Shown here: in pieces, positions 29,951 to 41,100 of the stretch
Layout of the letters: the number at the start of each line of letters is the position of its first letter
Position numbering within the stretch: position 1 is the stretch's first letter
NCBI GenBank assembly: GCA_004835665.1
Contig: RBKR01000008.1
Location: 496,001-560,000, forward strand
DNA length: 64,000 bases
Source of the DNA: Phoma sp. XZ068
Lineage: Eukaryota > Ascomycota > Dothideomycetes > Pleosporales > Didymellaceae
Reading direction: 5' to 3'
Made by a program: the position numbers and the translations under genes
Notes under the pieces: generated by a model
Told to the model about the DNA's origin: nothing
The model's database searches: none
The model's input: the letters and a program-made list of their open reading frames with translations, nothing else

Positions 29951-30556
29951 CTAATACCGCGTCAACCCCCGATACATCTTATTCCGCACTGTCTCGTCAT
30001 CTTCCTCGCGCACAACCCGTTCAATCTTATTCCCCAGAATCTCCACCTGCCGCTCATACTCCCACTGTGGCGTATCCGCCCCCCGCATCCCTATGAACCG
30101 TGCAAACATGCGCATCTTGACTTTCAGCCGCTCCATCTCGCTCAGCTTGCAGTCTTCAGGCAGTGCGGCATCGGTTTCTAAAAACGGCTTGTTCCAGTCC
30201 ATGGTCTGTGGGTATTTGTATGTGAGCGCTGTGGGTGTGTGGCTTTGGCTGTAGTAGTTTGCGAGGGCGTCGAGTTGCGCTTCCGTTAGTGTGAAGAGGG
30301 AGAGCATCGTGTGTGGGAAGTCGGGTGCCGGCTGCCCGGTGACGACGTGTACTATTGGCGCTATGGTGAGCCGCATTTGGGAGATCTTGAGGGCAAGGTC
30401 GGGATTCCGCTTTGATAGGGGGCGCTTGGTGTGCAGAATAAATTTGGATGATATCTTCGAGTCTTGTATCTTGGCAAGACGGCGGTCGCACAGGCGTTTT
30501 CGCGGGCGGCTTGTTTTACAGATCTTTTTCTTGTCGCTGGAGCGGGTGCGAGCCAT
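29951..30556 (-). CDS. Conserved-looking hypothetical protein, 201 aa
   Basis: A single exon from the ATG at 30556, starting MARTRSSDKKKICKTSRP. The upstream frame is open as far as 30766, but sequence quality changes at this Met, and the next ORF residues look like leader. The N-terminus is very basic. The C-terminal half has a compact pattern: YPQTMDWNKPF, SEMERLKVKMRMFARFIGMR, WEYERQVEILGNKIERVVRE. It resembles a small helical domain that I recall in uncharacterised Pezizomycotina proteins, but I cannot attach a function. No signal peptide or membrane segment is seen. Nuclear or nucleolar localisation is a guess from the basic N-terminus. Confidence 0.75.
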   Translation of the reverse strand: MARTRSSDKKKICKTSRPRKRLCDRRLAKIQDSKISSKFILHTKRPLSKRNPDLALKISQMRLTIAPIVHVVTGQPAPDFPHTMLSLFTLTEAQLDALANYYSQSHTPTALTYKYPQTMDWNKPFLETDAALPEDCKLSEMERLKVKMRMFARFIGMRGADTPQWEYERQVEILGNKIERVVREEDDETVRNKMYRGLTRY

Positions 30557-31111
30557 GGTCGCTTCGGTTGAAAGTGCTCTGCGGGATTGGCTGTTCGCTA
30601 CGTGGGGAAGTTTGCTGCGGCCCGCTGTCGATATAAAGATCGTAGATGTAAGCAACCGCCCGGGTGTTGAGCATATATAATGCGAGCACAAACGCTCAAA
30701 GCAGGCCTGAGAAGCCATTGTTGGCGCTTTGCTCTTTGTTACGAATCTAAGACAGCCTGTCTTCACGAGTGTGAAGCGTGGAAGCTTTGTCTTGCTTTGT
30801 CACGTGTCCATTGTCTGTGGTAGACAGCAGACTGTTCTGCACAACGCTGTTGTGTATGGTTGCACAGCGGTAAAAACATTCATCGGCCGTACAGATTGAA
30901 TGTAGGGGGCGCATTGTGGGTTGCTTCAAGATGTGATGGCCCAGCCTTTCACGAACCGAATGCGGCTTTGAATGGTCGTTTCGGAGGCCTGTTGAAAGTG
31001 CACAAAAGGTTGACATCGCCTCTTGAAGCTTCGAGTCCGTGATGGATAGCTGTCGATACCGACGAGTGACTTTACATCATCATCAAAGAACTGGCCGGGA
31101 AGGTAGAGGTT
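30557..31111. other. Intergenic region, no gene seen
   Basis: About 555 nt between two same-strand genes. Short ORFs only. A TATATAA sequence near 30674, upstream of the hypothetical gene, may be its core promoter. Confidence 0.4.
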
Positions 31112-32653
31112 CTAAGTCTTGAGGATCTGGTCGAGGGATACATCGTTTACTGCGCTACCAACAGGCTCGGTCTGAGCCCAGAATTTGCTGAGATGTCGTG
31201 CTCCACTATGGAATTGTTAGTCAGAGTCAACGCGGCTGCAAAAATGTCTCACCTGTCACACAGTAATGTGACGATGCGGTGACCGGGACCGAGTTGCTTC
31301 GCGAGCTTTGTAGCGGCCACACCTGCAAGAGTCAATATCGATGCGCTTCGTGAATCCAGCTGGTGACTTACAGTTCACAGCGCTAGAGCTACCAACAAAG
31401 ATGCCATCGTGTTCAACGAGCCAGCGTGCCATGGATGTTGCTTGGTCGTCAGTCACCCTGATCGCATCGTCGATGAGCTCTCTTCCCACATCGAAATTGT
31501 GGGTAACACGGTTGATACCGATACCCTCAACGATCGTGTCAACTTGGTGGCGCCGACGTGTGCCTTCTCTTTCTTTTGGATCGAACATGACTCCGTACTT
31601 GACGCGGTTGAACAGACCGCTGCCCGGAGGATCGGCGAGCACGATTTGGACATCTGGAAGGCGCGACTTCAGGAAGAGCGCAACGCCAGAGATGGTTCCT
31701 CCAGTGCCGGCACCGCTCACAAATGCATCCAAAGATCCTCCTGTTTGATCGTAGATCTCAGGTCCGGTACCGGTGAAGTGTGCACGCCAATTTGCCTCTG
31801 TCTCAAACTGGTCGGCGAACAATCCGCGTCCCGGCTTGTCATCAGAAGCTGTGTGTTCTGCTGCACGGGTTCGCGCAAGATTGACGAATTGCTTCTGATC
31901 CACAATAGGTGCTGGTTTGACTCTTTCGACTTCTGCACCCAGTTTCAGAAGGATATCTGACTTTTCAACAGCCATGTCGTTTGGCATACAGCTGGCATCA
32001 ATTAGCGATGGCCTAACATCAGTACATGAGTTGCTCACATATGCGCTTTGTAGCCACGTGCTCTGCAGATGGCAGCTAGCGAAATGCCAGTGCTGCCAAC
32101 GGTGCCCTCGTAGATGGTATCTCCGGAGTTGGGAATGAGCAAGCCTTTCTCTTCGGCCTGTGCAAAGTTTCAGTATCACCATCTCATACTCTTTCGATAT
32201 GGCTTACCATTTCAATAATACTGAGAGCAACACGATCCTTTGGACTATTGCCAGCGCCATTGAGAAACTGTAGGACCTTTCAGCGACCCTGGATGTAGGG
32301 GGTTTTGAACATAAACCCACCTCAGCCTTCACTAAGATTTCGCACCCTGTGTACTCTGACAGAGACTTGATTTTGATGAGGGGCGTGTCACCAATGCAAC
32401 CTTCGATGCCTTCCTTGATGTCACCAGCGCCTTCTCCTTTAGGCAAAGAGCTTTCAAGCTCCACCAAAGTCTTCTTCAACGTATCCAGGTCATTGATTTT
32501 CGACAATTTGGAGAGCAGCTTATGCGACTGCTTCGATGCATCTTGAGACTTAGTATCTTCAGACGTGATTGTCAACCGCCAATTGTAGGCCGCAGTCAAA
32601 GCTATCCCACTGAGGAATGCTCCTGCAATATAGTACCTGGTGTAGTCTGGCAT
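31112..32653 (-). CDS. Cysteine synthase family protein with N-terminal membrane anchor
   Basis: Six exons (32653-32321, 32267-32208, 32157-32039, 31991-31372, 31322-31253, 31205-31112) with introns of 47-53 nt encode 431 aa. It is a fold-type II PLP enzyme. The substrate-entry motif GDTPLIKI is near residue 95. The PLP-lysine site lies in GNSPKDRVA, the phosphate-binding loop is GSTGIS, a second glycine loop is SGAGTGGTISG, and the C-terminal PLP contact is VGSSSAVN. These match the cysteine synthase 2 type of fungal enzymes, which make cysteine from O-acetylserine or O-succinylserine plus sulfide. The first 30 residues include a hydrophobic helix (YYIAGAFLSGIALTAAY), suggesting attachment to the mitochondrial outer membrane or ER. 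An alternative ATG lies 12 nt upstream at 32665. It is divergent from an NDUFAF7-type gene. Confidence 0.9.
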
Positions 32654-32828
32654 TGCCAAGATCATGTGCTCCAGCAAGTTGGTGTAGGTGCGGGAATGGT
32701 TCGGAGTATGGAGCTTTGACAACGACCGGCTTGGCAGCGCAAGAGCGACCCACAATCTCCACCACGTGCAGACGCGCAGAGAGCTGCCTTGACTGTCGCA
32801 ATCCAGTTCAGACACTTGCGCAGCGCCA
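32654..32828. promoter_or_regulatory. Short bidirectional promoter
   Basis: Only 175 nt separate the divergent start codons of the cysteine synthase and NDUFAF7-like genes, so at least part of the regulatory sequence must be shared. No motif was assigned. Confidence 0.5.
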
Positions 32829-34366
32829 ATGGATTCGCCGCTCGTTTCCCAACTCTTTCGCCAGCTATTCTCACATCGAGCAGCGCAATGTCTTGCCCGC
32901 GGAGCTCGACCAGCGCTTACGAGCGCCAGAGCACCCCAATTGCAGCGCCGAGGGAAGGCTACACGTTTGGGTGAAGGGGAGACAAGCAGGGAAAGCAGAT
33001 GGACACCAAGGAAGAATGCATTCCCGCAAGAGCGGACTGAGGAGTTTGACAGGTATCCAATGGTCACGTCGGACATGCTGCGGAGCAGGAAAGAGAGACC
33101 GCGGAGAGTGAAGATGCTGATGCGCGACTTCATCGAGGACAGCCTCTACAATCCGAGTTATGGCTACTTCTCGAAGCAGGTCGTCATCTTCTCACCGGGC
33201 GAACCATTCAACTTCAACAACATGAAGTCCGAACACGAGTTCTTCCAGCAGCTACGGCACCGCTACACCGACTTCGAGGACGCGCTCGACGTGCAGGAGC
33301 CAAATGAGCTCCGCCAGCTCTGGCATACGCCGACCGAGCTGTTTTCGCCGTACTACGGAGAAGCGCTGGCCCGATACTTGGTGGAGGACTACAAGTACAA
33401 CTTCTTCCCATATCAAGATCTCATCATCTACGAGATGGGTGCTGGAAACGGAACCATGATGCTCAACATCCTGGACTACATCCGAGATGTGCATCCAGAC
33501 GTATACGAGCGGACAAAGTACCGCATTATCGAAATTTCGAGCCAACTGGCGGACCTGCAGCAGAAAGGGCTGGGACACTCAGCCTATGCAAGAGGGCACT
33601 CGGACAAAGTCGAGATTGTTAATCGCTCCATTTTCGACTGGAACCAGTACATATCCTCGCCCTGCTACTTCCTCGCGCTCGAAGTCTTCGACAACTTCGC
33701 CCACGATGCGTTGAAATACGACAACGAGACCGGATCCCCATACCAGTCCCACGTCGTTGTCGACCCGCGCGGCGAGCTCTTCGAATACTACTCCCGCAAC
33801 CTCGACCCCGTCGTGACACAATTCCTCGCGCGGCGACACGCAGCATGTGAATCGTACCCACACCCCCTCCAAGGCTCACGCTTGATGCAGAGTCTGCGAG
33901 GTTTAGTGCCGTTCAGAACGAACCTCAGCCAGCCGGAATACATCCCCACCCGCCTGATGCAGTTCTTCCACATCCTCGCCTCCAAGTTCCCGAACCACAA
34001 GCTCATCAGCTCCGACTTCAACAAACTCGGCGAGGCAGTCGAAGGCATCAACGCGCCTGTCGTGCAGACGAGGTACAAGAGGCAGATGATTCCTGTCTCG
34101 ACGCCTTTGGTAAGTGAAGTCAGTCGTCGTTGTGTTCCACCTACTAACAAGTACAGGTCCACCAGGGCTACTTCGACATTCTGTTTCCCACCGACTTCGA
34201 GGTCATGGAGCCCATGTACACAGCTATCACGGGCAAGTTTGCGCGCACTTACACACACGAGGACTTCATGGCAGGAAGGGCCGATATAGCCGAGACGAGC
34301 ACGAAGAATGGGGACAATCCGCTGGTGAGCTGGTACAAGAACGCGAGTGTCATGATTACCATGTAG
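32829..34366 (+). CDS. NDUFAF7/MidA-type SAM-dependent methyltransferase, mitochondrial
   Basis: Two exons (32829-34109 and 34157-34366) with a 47 nt intron (branch CTACTAAC) encode 496 aa. The N-terminus (LFRQLFSHRAAQCLARGARP) is Arg-rich with no acidic residues, a mitochondrial presequence. The DUF185 fold is recognisable: the first conserved block is FIEDSLYNPSYGYFSK, the SAM-binding loop is YEMGAGNGTMM (residues about 200-210), then RIIEISSQLADLQ and LALEVFDNFAHD. Family members dimethylate a conserved arginine of the complex I subunit NDUFS2 early in complex I assembly. The fungal branch is less studied, so substrate identity is inferred from homology. The late intron and the C-terminal segment HEDFMAGRADIAET are in frame, with a stop at 34366. 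Confidence 0.88.
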
Positions 34367-35484
34367 CGCTGGCTGGGGATGTTGTAGGGAAGATCACAGA
34401 CTCTGTACGAATACAATACCCAACGTGCATTACTGCCGTTCAAACTACTCTCTTCGAGCTTGATAGTATTACCCACGCCCCTGTGCTTGCCATCTTTAAA
34501 GTAGTCACCTTAGCTGTCCTTGCCGCAAGATCAAAAAATAGTTAGGGCAAGATCAACAGAGGTCTTTCTTCAGTCACTCAAGCAAAAAAAGCAAAAAAAG
34601 GTAGAAACATTGGTTCATGTATTCCTATACCATGTTAGTACAGGAAGCAGGAAACATCTCCTTTTTGAGAGAAACGTACCTGGTGGGGTTCGAACCCACG
34701 GCATCCGCATAACCCAGATGAGTCATAAGAGTCTGACGAATCTTATAAGAACGGCGCGCTACCACTGCGCCACAGGAATGGCTTTCACCACTGTTGAACG
34801 CTGAGCGTCCCTGTTTCAGGCAATTTTGATAATAATTTTAAACTTCAGAGGTTTATATTTTGAGTAAGGCATGGGGTAAAATCAGACGTCAAAGTGAGTC
34901 TTGCCAGACAAGGAGTATGGCTGGTGGGGTCGCGTGAGGGGCTGGTTGGCCTCGGTTGACGATGACGCATTAGGGATGCGTGAGTGGGGAAGTCACGGCG
35001 TGGCTGGGGCTGGGGAATCGTCCAACCACAAAGCGCTAGACTCCACTCCGGCGTTCATCATCACGGTGCTCGTCTCACACATCGGACACGTAGTACGCTG
35101 GGTTATCAGCATTGCGGTTGCGAATTGGCTTGTGGTAAGTTGCGGGAGTCTCTTCAGCGGCGTGTTTCTTCACAATGCAATGGATGCCGCTCTCGATACG
35201 TTCATCTCTATCAACAGCTCGCCCGAGAGCTCTGTTGCCAACTCATTATCATCTACGCGTTCTTTGTCTCCCGCAACGCAGTCTGCATGTTTCAAGTCGT
35301 GGCAGTGCCGTGCAGCTGCAGCATGGCAGGGATATGACATCCTCTCCGCATCAATTGGTTCCGTTCATGCAACATCAGCCTCGTTCTTTTCTGCCCACTC
35401 AACGCCGTCTCCATTCTACATCTCCAGAACACGAGACTGACAAAATGTAGGCACTCATCCCGCGTTTCATTCCTCATACTCAAC
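34367..35484. other. Intergenic region containing a tRNA gene
   Basis: Apart from the tRNA, no gene is supported. A forward ORF (34901-35440) contains a hydrophobic stretch but lacks an ATG start and any motif. Short A-runs occur near 34580. Confidence 0.4.
34675..34779 (-). tRNA. tRNA-Ile (anticodon UAU) with intron; acceptor stem imperfect
   Basis: Read on the reverse strand. The D-arm is GCGC-AGTGGTA-GCGC, the anticodon loop is CTTATAA (anticodon TAT), and the T-arm is GTGGG-TTCGAAC-CCCAC. An intron of about 30 nt follows position 37. The 3' acceptor strand CAGGTAC would pair perfectly with GTACCTG, but the 5' strand reads ATTCCTG, giving two mismatches (positions 1 and 3). A 31-39 mismatch also appears in the anticodon stem. 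No run of four or more T follows closely downstream. It is either a functional but sloppy gene or a tRNA starting to decay. Confidence 0.72.
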
Positions 35485-37759
35485 ATGACCATCAGGGCCG
35501 CCAAATTCACACCAGAGGTGCTCCTAAGCGCGCCTCGTCGGTCTGAAGGTATTCCAAATTCGGATGCATCGGAAGTTCTGTACAGCGTGTCGACGTACAG
35601 CTTCGAGGAGCATGTTAAGAAATCAGAGATTCGCATTCTTGATGTGGCGAGCCAGCAGACCAGCCTGGTCACAGACGACAAGAATGCCAGCGAGCCCGTC
35701 TGGGTTGATGATAACACCATTCTCCTGCTGAAGTCTAGAGACGACGGTATCACAACCGTAGTAGTCGGCAAGGCTGGCAACTTTGACAACGAGTATGTTG
35801 CATGCGACCGACTTACAACACTACTAACAACCACAGCAACTACACCGCGGGCACGATCGAAGGCCCGGTCGGTGATCTCAAGGTCTACAAACTCAGTGAT
35901 GATGAGGTCGCATTCGCTGTTTCTGGCAAATCAAAGCCCGATGGCTCGCTCTTCAATCCTGAGAAGGCAGAGAAGCCACGTACATCTGGCAAACTCTACA
36001 AGTCGATGTTTGTCCGACATGTAAGTACCACAGACAGACTGCTGTTCTGTACTGACCACCACAGTGGGATCACTACGTTACGGAGAACAGGAACGCCATA
36101 TGGCTTGGCAAGCTCACCAAGAAGGACGGCAAATTCGAGCTGTCCAAGCTGAGAAATGCTTTGAAGGGCTCCAAGCTCGAAAGCCCGATTGATCCCTTTG
36201 GCGGCAAAGACCATTTTGACATTTCCAAGCATGGCCTCGTGTTCACTGCCAAGGATCCTGATCTCAACCCTGCCCTACACACGAGGACTCGTATTTACGT
36301 TTCAGCGCATGCAGGCACTGGTTTCTGGGACCACCTCCACGATTGGTCCGAGGCGGACATTCAGGCTGTAGAGCTCGCAAAATCGCATGGGTTTGAGGGT
36401 GCGTGTACCAGCCCTGTCTGGTCCCACTCAGGAAAGATGATTGCGTTCCTGGCGATGAAGACTGACGGGTACGAGTCGGACAAGAACCAGCCTTTCATCA
36501 TCCATGACTACACCAAACTGGCTGTTCCGCCGACACTTCTCTACGCTTCCAAGGATGGAAAGGGTAAATGGGATCGCAGCCCGCAATCCATTTCCTGGAG
36601 CCCCGACGACTGGCATCTGTACTTCACGGCTGAAGAGCACGGGCGTGGCAACCTCTTCCATGCCGGTCCTCCAAAGCGTCCAGGTGAAGACTCGCCCTTA
36701 CCAACGGTTCTAGTCAAGGGCGGAAATGTCGCAGACGTGAGAGTATTGAAGTCTGGAGACCTTTTCATCACTTCAAACAGCCTGATCGAAAACAGCTTGT
36801 ATTCCTTCGTCCCTGTCAGCGACCACAAAAACCACGAGAACACCTACAACCTCCCCATCTCCGACGGCCCTGCCGATGCAGAGTCCAGCCCCACCACACG
36901 CTACATCTCCTCAAACACCCGCTCAGGCTCCATGTTCGGCCTCGCGCGCTCTCAAATCAGCGAAATCCACTGGAAAGGCGCCGCACCCGACACCTCAGTC
37001 CACGCCTGGGTCATCAAACCCAGCAACTTCTCCTCGGACAAGAAATACCCCCTCGCGTACCTGATCCACGGCGGCCCGCAAGGCGCATGGGAAGACTCGT
37101 GGTCGACGCGCTGGAACCCCGCCGTCTTCGCCGAACAAGGCTACGTCGTCATCTGCCCCAACCCCACCGGCAGCACCAGCTACGGCCAGGCCTTCACCGA
37201 CGCCATCCAAGGCCAGTGGGGCGGTCTACCGTACCAAGACCTCGTGCTAGGCTTCGACTGGATCGCAGCGAACCTCGCGTACGTCGACACCGCGCGTGCC
37301 GTCGCCCTCGGCGCAAGCTACGGCGGATACATGATGAATTGGATCCAGGGCCACCCGCTAGGCCGACACTTCCGCGCGCTCGTCACGCACGACGGCGTCT
37401 TCAGCATGGCGAGCCAAATGTCAAGCGAGGAGCTATACTTCCCGTTCCACGACCTCAAGGGCGCGCCGTGGAAGAAGCGCGACGCGTGGGAGGAATGGGA
37501 TCCCAGCCGGCACACGCAGCACTGGGAGACGCCGCAGCTGATTATCCACAGCGAGCTGGACTACCGGCTGCTGATTGGCGAGGGGCTGGCGGCGTTCCAC
37601 ACGCTGCAGAGTAGGGGTGTAGAGAGCCAGTTTTTGACCTTCCCGGATGAGAATCACTGGGTGCTTAAGCCGGAGAATAGTCTGCTGTGGCATAAGACGG
37701 TGTTTAACTTTATCAACCCCAAGGTAGGGCTGAAGCCTCTGACAGAGGGAGAGGACTAG
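35485..37759 (+). CDS. Dipeptidyl-peptidase 5-like S9 serine peptidase, no signal peptide
   Basis: Three exons (35485-35792, 35837-36020, 36065-37759) with 44 nt introns encode 728 aa. The N-terminal part is a seven-bladed propeller-like region beginning FTPEVLLSAPRRSEGIPN, the start expected in fungal DPP V after its leader. The C-terminal alpha/beta-hydrolase carries the oxyanion segment LIHGGPQGAW and the catalytic triad: Ser in GASYGGY (about 580), Asp in SELDYRLL (about 660) and His in DENHWV (about 692). DPP V releases X-Ala, His-Ser and Ser-Tyr dipeptides. Secreted fungal homologues have a signal peptide; this one begins MTIRAAKFTPE with none, so it is probably the intracellular paralogue. 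No upstream exon encoding a leader was found. Confidence 0.92.
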
Positions 37760-38184
37760 CAAGGCTGATCACTGCACTACATGAGACTTTGAGACTGCTG
37801 TCGTAGCGCTTGTTAAACACCAAACTTGAGTACACTATATACAAGATAAATTAACTCTTGCTGTCACACAGTGTTTATCAGGCTAGCCGCGTTCAAAATC
37901 GCATTTGAGTCACTCGGTTATATTGCCACTCCAATACATGGCATAGTGACCATGTAAGCCATTTGATGAGTTGAATCCGGGTGATATACATTAAGCATAA
38001 TCAGTCGTCTCTGCATGCTTGGACGACATGGACACATCATCTCCTCGACTCTCTTACAACAGGATCTACACCTGCATCTCCAGCGTCCCACATCACACTC
38101 GCCCTCAAGACCTTGCGTAAAAATGCATACATTTACTTTACTTTAGCAGCATGCCATCATATCTTCAATCCGCCAAATCGACAT
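37760..38184. other. Intergenic region between convergent genes
   Basis: About 425 nt between the stop codons of the peptidase and PEX6 genes. Presumably it holds both 3' UTRs; no coding signal was seen. Confidence 0.5.
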
Positions 38185-41100
38185 CTAAGAATACAATTGC
38201 TCATCGTCGGCATCCGCACCGAAACCCCCCTCGGCAATATCAACACTACTCTTACTCACATGCCCGGACGCAGCTGCTTTCCCCTTGCCCTTGCCGCTGC
38301 TGCTCGCACCCGGCACGTCACCATCGCCGTTGAGATCGATGTTCTCGGTCCTGATGACCATAGGCTCTGCCTCATCGACCGGCGCAACAGCCTTGCCCTT
38401 GCCCTTGCCGGCGCTAGGGGCAGGCGTTCCGTTCGTGGCCGGCGGAGCCTCAATCTGCTTCTTCTTGTCGTCGGGCTTGCCCGCGCCCTCGAACGTGCGT
38501 CGGACGCGGTCGTAATGTCTCAGTTCGTCTGCGCTAACCGACGGCACCAGCTCTTTGTGTGCCTCCATGTAGTCCTGCTCCGTGACCATGACGGCGGTGT
38601 CTTCTTCGGTCGCGAGATGGTCGAAGAAGTACGCAATGGTGATTTTCTGCGCATGCGTGTCGTTGTACTCCTTCACCTTTTTGTCAACAGCACGTGCTTG
38701 GCGCGTGATGGCTTTGAGCATCGCATCCGAGCAGAGCGCGTACATATCCGCACCGGTATATGTGAACGGCAGACCTTGGCTGACACGCGCGAGGGAGAGG
38801 TCGGGGTGAAGTGTGAATCTGCAGTCGTTAGCAACGATAGTAACAAAAGAATGAGGTGAACCTACTTTCTGCTCTGCGCCTCCAGAATGGTCTGCTGTTT
38901 CTCGTGAGTGTCTGAAACACCCAGGTACAGCATCTTGTCGAATCTTCCGGGACGAAGCAGTGCTTGGTCGAGCAGATCGGGACGGTTGGTTGCGCCAATG
39001 ACGAACACACCCTCGCCGCCGTCGCTCATACCATCGAGCTCAGCAAGCAATTGAGAAACAATGCGGTCCATGACACCACCGCTATCGCCCTGGTTTCCAC
39101 GCTTCGGGGCGACAGAGTCCAGTTCGTCGAAGAAGACCACACACGGCCTGGCGTCACGGGCCCGCTGGAACACACGTCGGACATTGGCTTCCGACTCACC
39201 AATATACATGTTGAGCAGCTCCGGGCCCTTGACACTGAAGAAGTTGAGCGAGAATTCGGTAGCAATGGCCTTTGCGAGGAGCGTCTTGCCGGTTCCCGGG
39301 GGTCCGTAGAAGAGAATACCGCTGCGCTTCTTCATGCCCTTGGCGAAGAGTTCTGGGCGGGAGAGCGGTAGTTGAATGGTCTCCATGACCGCATCCTTGA
39401 CGTGGGACAGACCACCGACATCTGACCAGCCGACATTTGGGATCTTGGGAGCGCCGATAGCGTCGGCAAAGTTCTTCCTCGCAGCATCGACTGCGCCGTC
39501 GAGATCAGCTTTGGTGAGGCTGTTGCTGAAGTGGCCGCCGGCAAGTTCAATGTCTCTGGTTGTGACTACTTCGCCGGATGATGAGGCTTTGGTTGCTGTT
39601 GATGCGAGCTCTTCTATGCGGGTCCGCTTCGAGACGAGTGCTCTGTCGACTACATCGACGAGATCACCAGCTACTAGTGCTGCTGTCTTTACCGCAACAT
39701 TGCCAAGGTCGACCTCAGGAGACAAGCGAATTCCTGCATCCTCGATGATGCTGCGCAGAATGCCTTCACGCTCGCCCTCATCAGGCGCTGTCATCTCCAG
39801 TTCGTGGGTGAACAGGCCTCGGATACCTTCAGGCACCTTGTCAATCTCCGTCGTTGTCGCAATCAATACTCGTGAATCAGCCAAGATCTCCTTGAGTGCT
39901 GTGTTCATCCGATCAGCAGTAAGTGCGTCGACGTGTTTGATAAGCAGTGCGGTGAACTCGGCTCCACAAGTAAGACCTCGCTCGGCCCTGGCCTTCAAGA
40001 AGCCTTCGGTCTTGACATCGCCGCCTCCCGCGCCACCTTCAGTGACAATGTCGAAAGCGTCGATTGAAAATGTGTGCAAGCCCAAGTCCTCGCAAGCCTT
40101 GGTAGATATTGCAGCCTTGCCAATCCCTCGTTGCGTGGACGTGATAAGGATAGCAACCGGCGGAAGGCCCAGGTGGATAGCTCTCGGGCTAGTGGCCACA
40201 GACATCAGCTCCCGCAGCCGCCTGCGAAGAGGCGAAATGTAGGGTTTGGGGAGCTCATCCATCGCCATCATTTTCTGAGATGCAGTTACCGGTGTCCGTT
40301 TCGCGCCTAGGTAGTATTGCCAGGCGTTGTCGATAGGCGGCGGCGTTTTGCCCTGTTCGCTGCCATTCATCTCCATCTTCGTGCTCGCTGCGTCGACGGT
40401 CACAGCACCGCCCCAGATATCTGGCTCCTCGCCTTCCCGGGGTTGCGAGTTCTTCGATGAGACGTTGCCGATCTTGAACCACGCCACGACCTTGGGGTTG
40501 GAGCTGTCGACGGCATTCCCTTCGTCCGAGTTCTTCCTGGAGTTGGACAACAGTTCGTCGCTCCCAACATCGTCCTCTGTAGATGTCTGGAAGACTGCCC
40601 GACCGAGTGACTCGTCAATGGACACGCCAATCAGGTCACCACTCTTGACAACACGTCGCTTCTGCTCGAAGTGTTCCTTCAAAGCAGCAAACAAGCTCGG
40701 CTGCAGTAAGCGGTCAGAAGAGAGTGGCGTCGACACCTTGAGAAGGGTGACTTCTCTCGCAGATGGTGGCAGCGACGAGCTAGTCAGGCGAGGTTTCTGC
40801 AGAGCTGTGCGTGGTAGTCCGGGCACGTGTGGTGCGACGAGTGGAGTGATGCGTAGATGCGACGGGCTTCCCAGATTTGCCAGCAGGATGGGCGAGAGAT
40901 ATGCGGGAAGCGAGTTCGTTGTTGGGCCCGAAAAGCTGGATATGCTCATCCTCCGCTCGCCGCTCTCAGACTTATTTACTGGGTACCTTGCAACCTTCTT
41001 CGACATGTTCTCGGGCAGGCCGTACACTCTGACTGGACGCCAGTTTGCGTTCTCTTCTTCTTGAGCGGCTCCAAACGAGCCTAATCCCCACAGAGGATGA

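Noticed and set aside
34901..35440. Forward ORF of 179 codons with a hydrophobic stretch
   Set aside because: No ATG at its start, no family resemblance, and it ends just before the peptidase start; I could not make it a leader exon.
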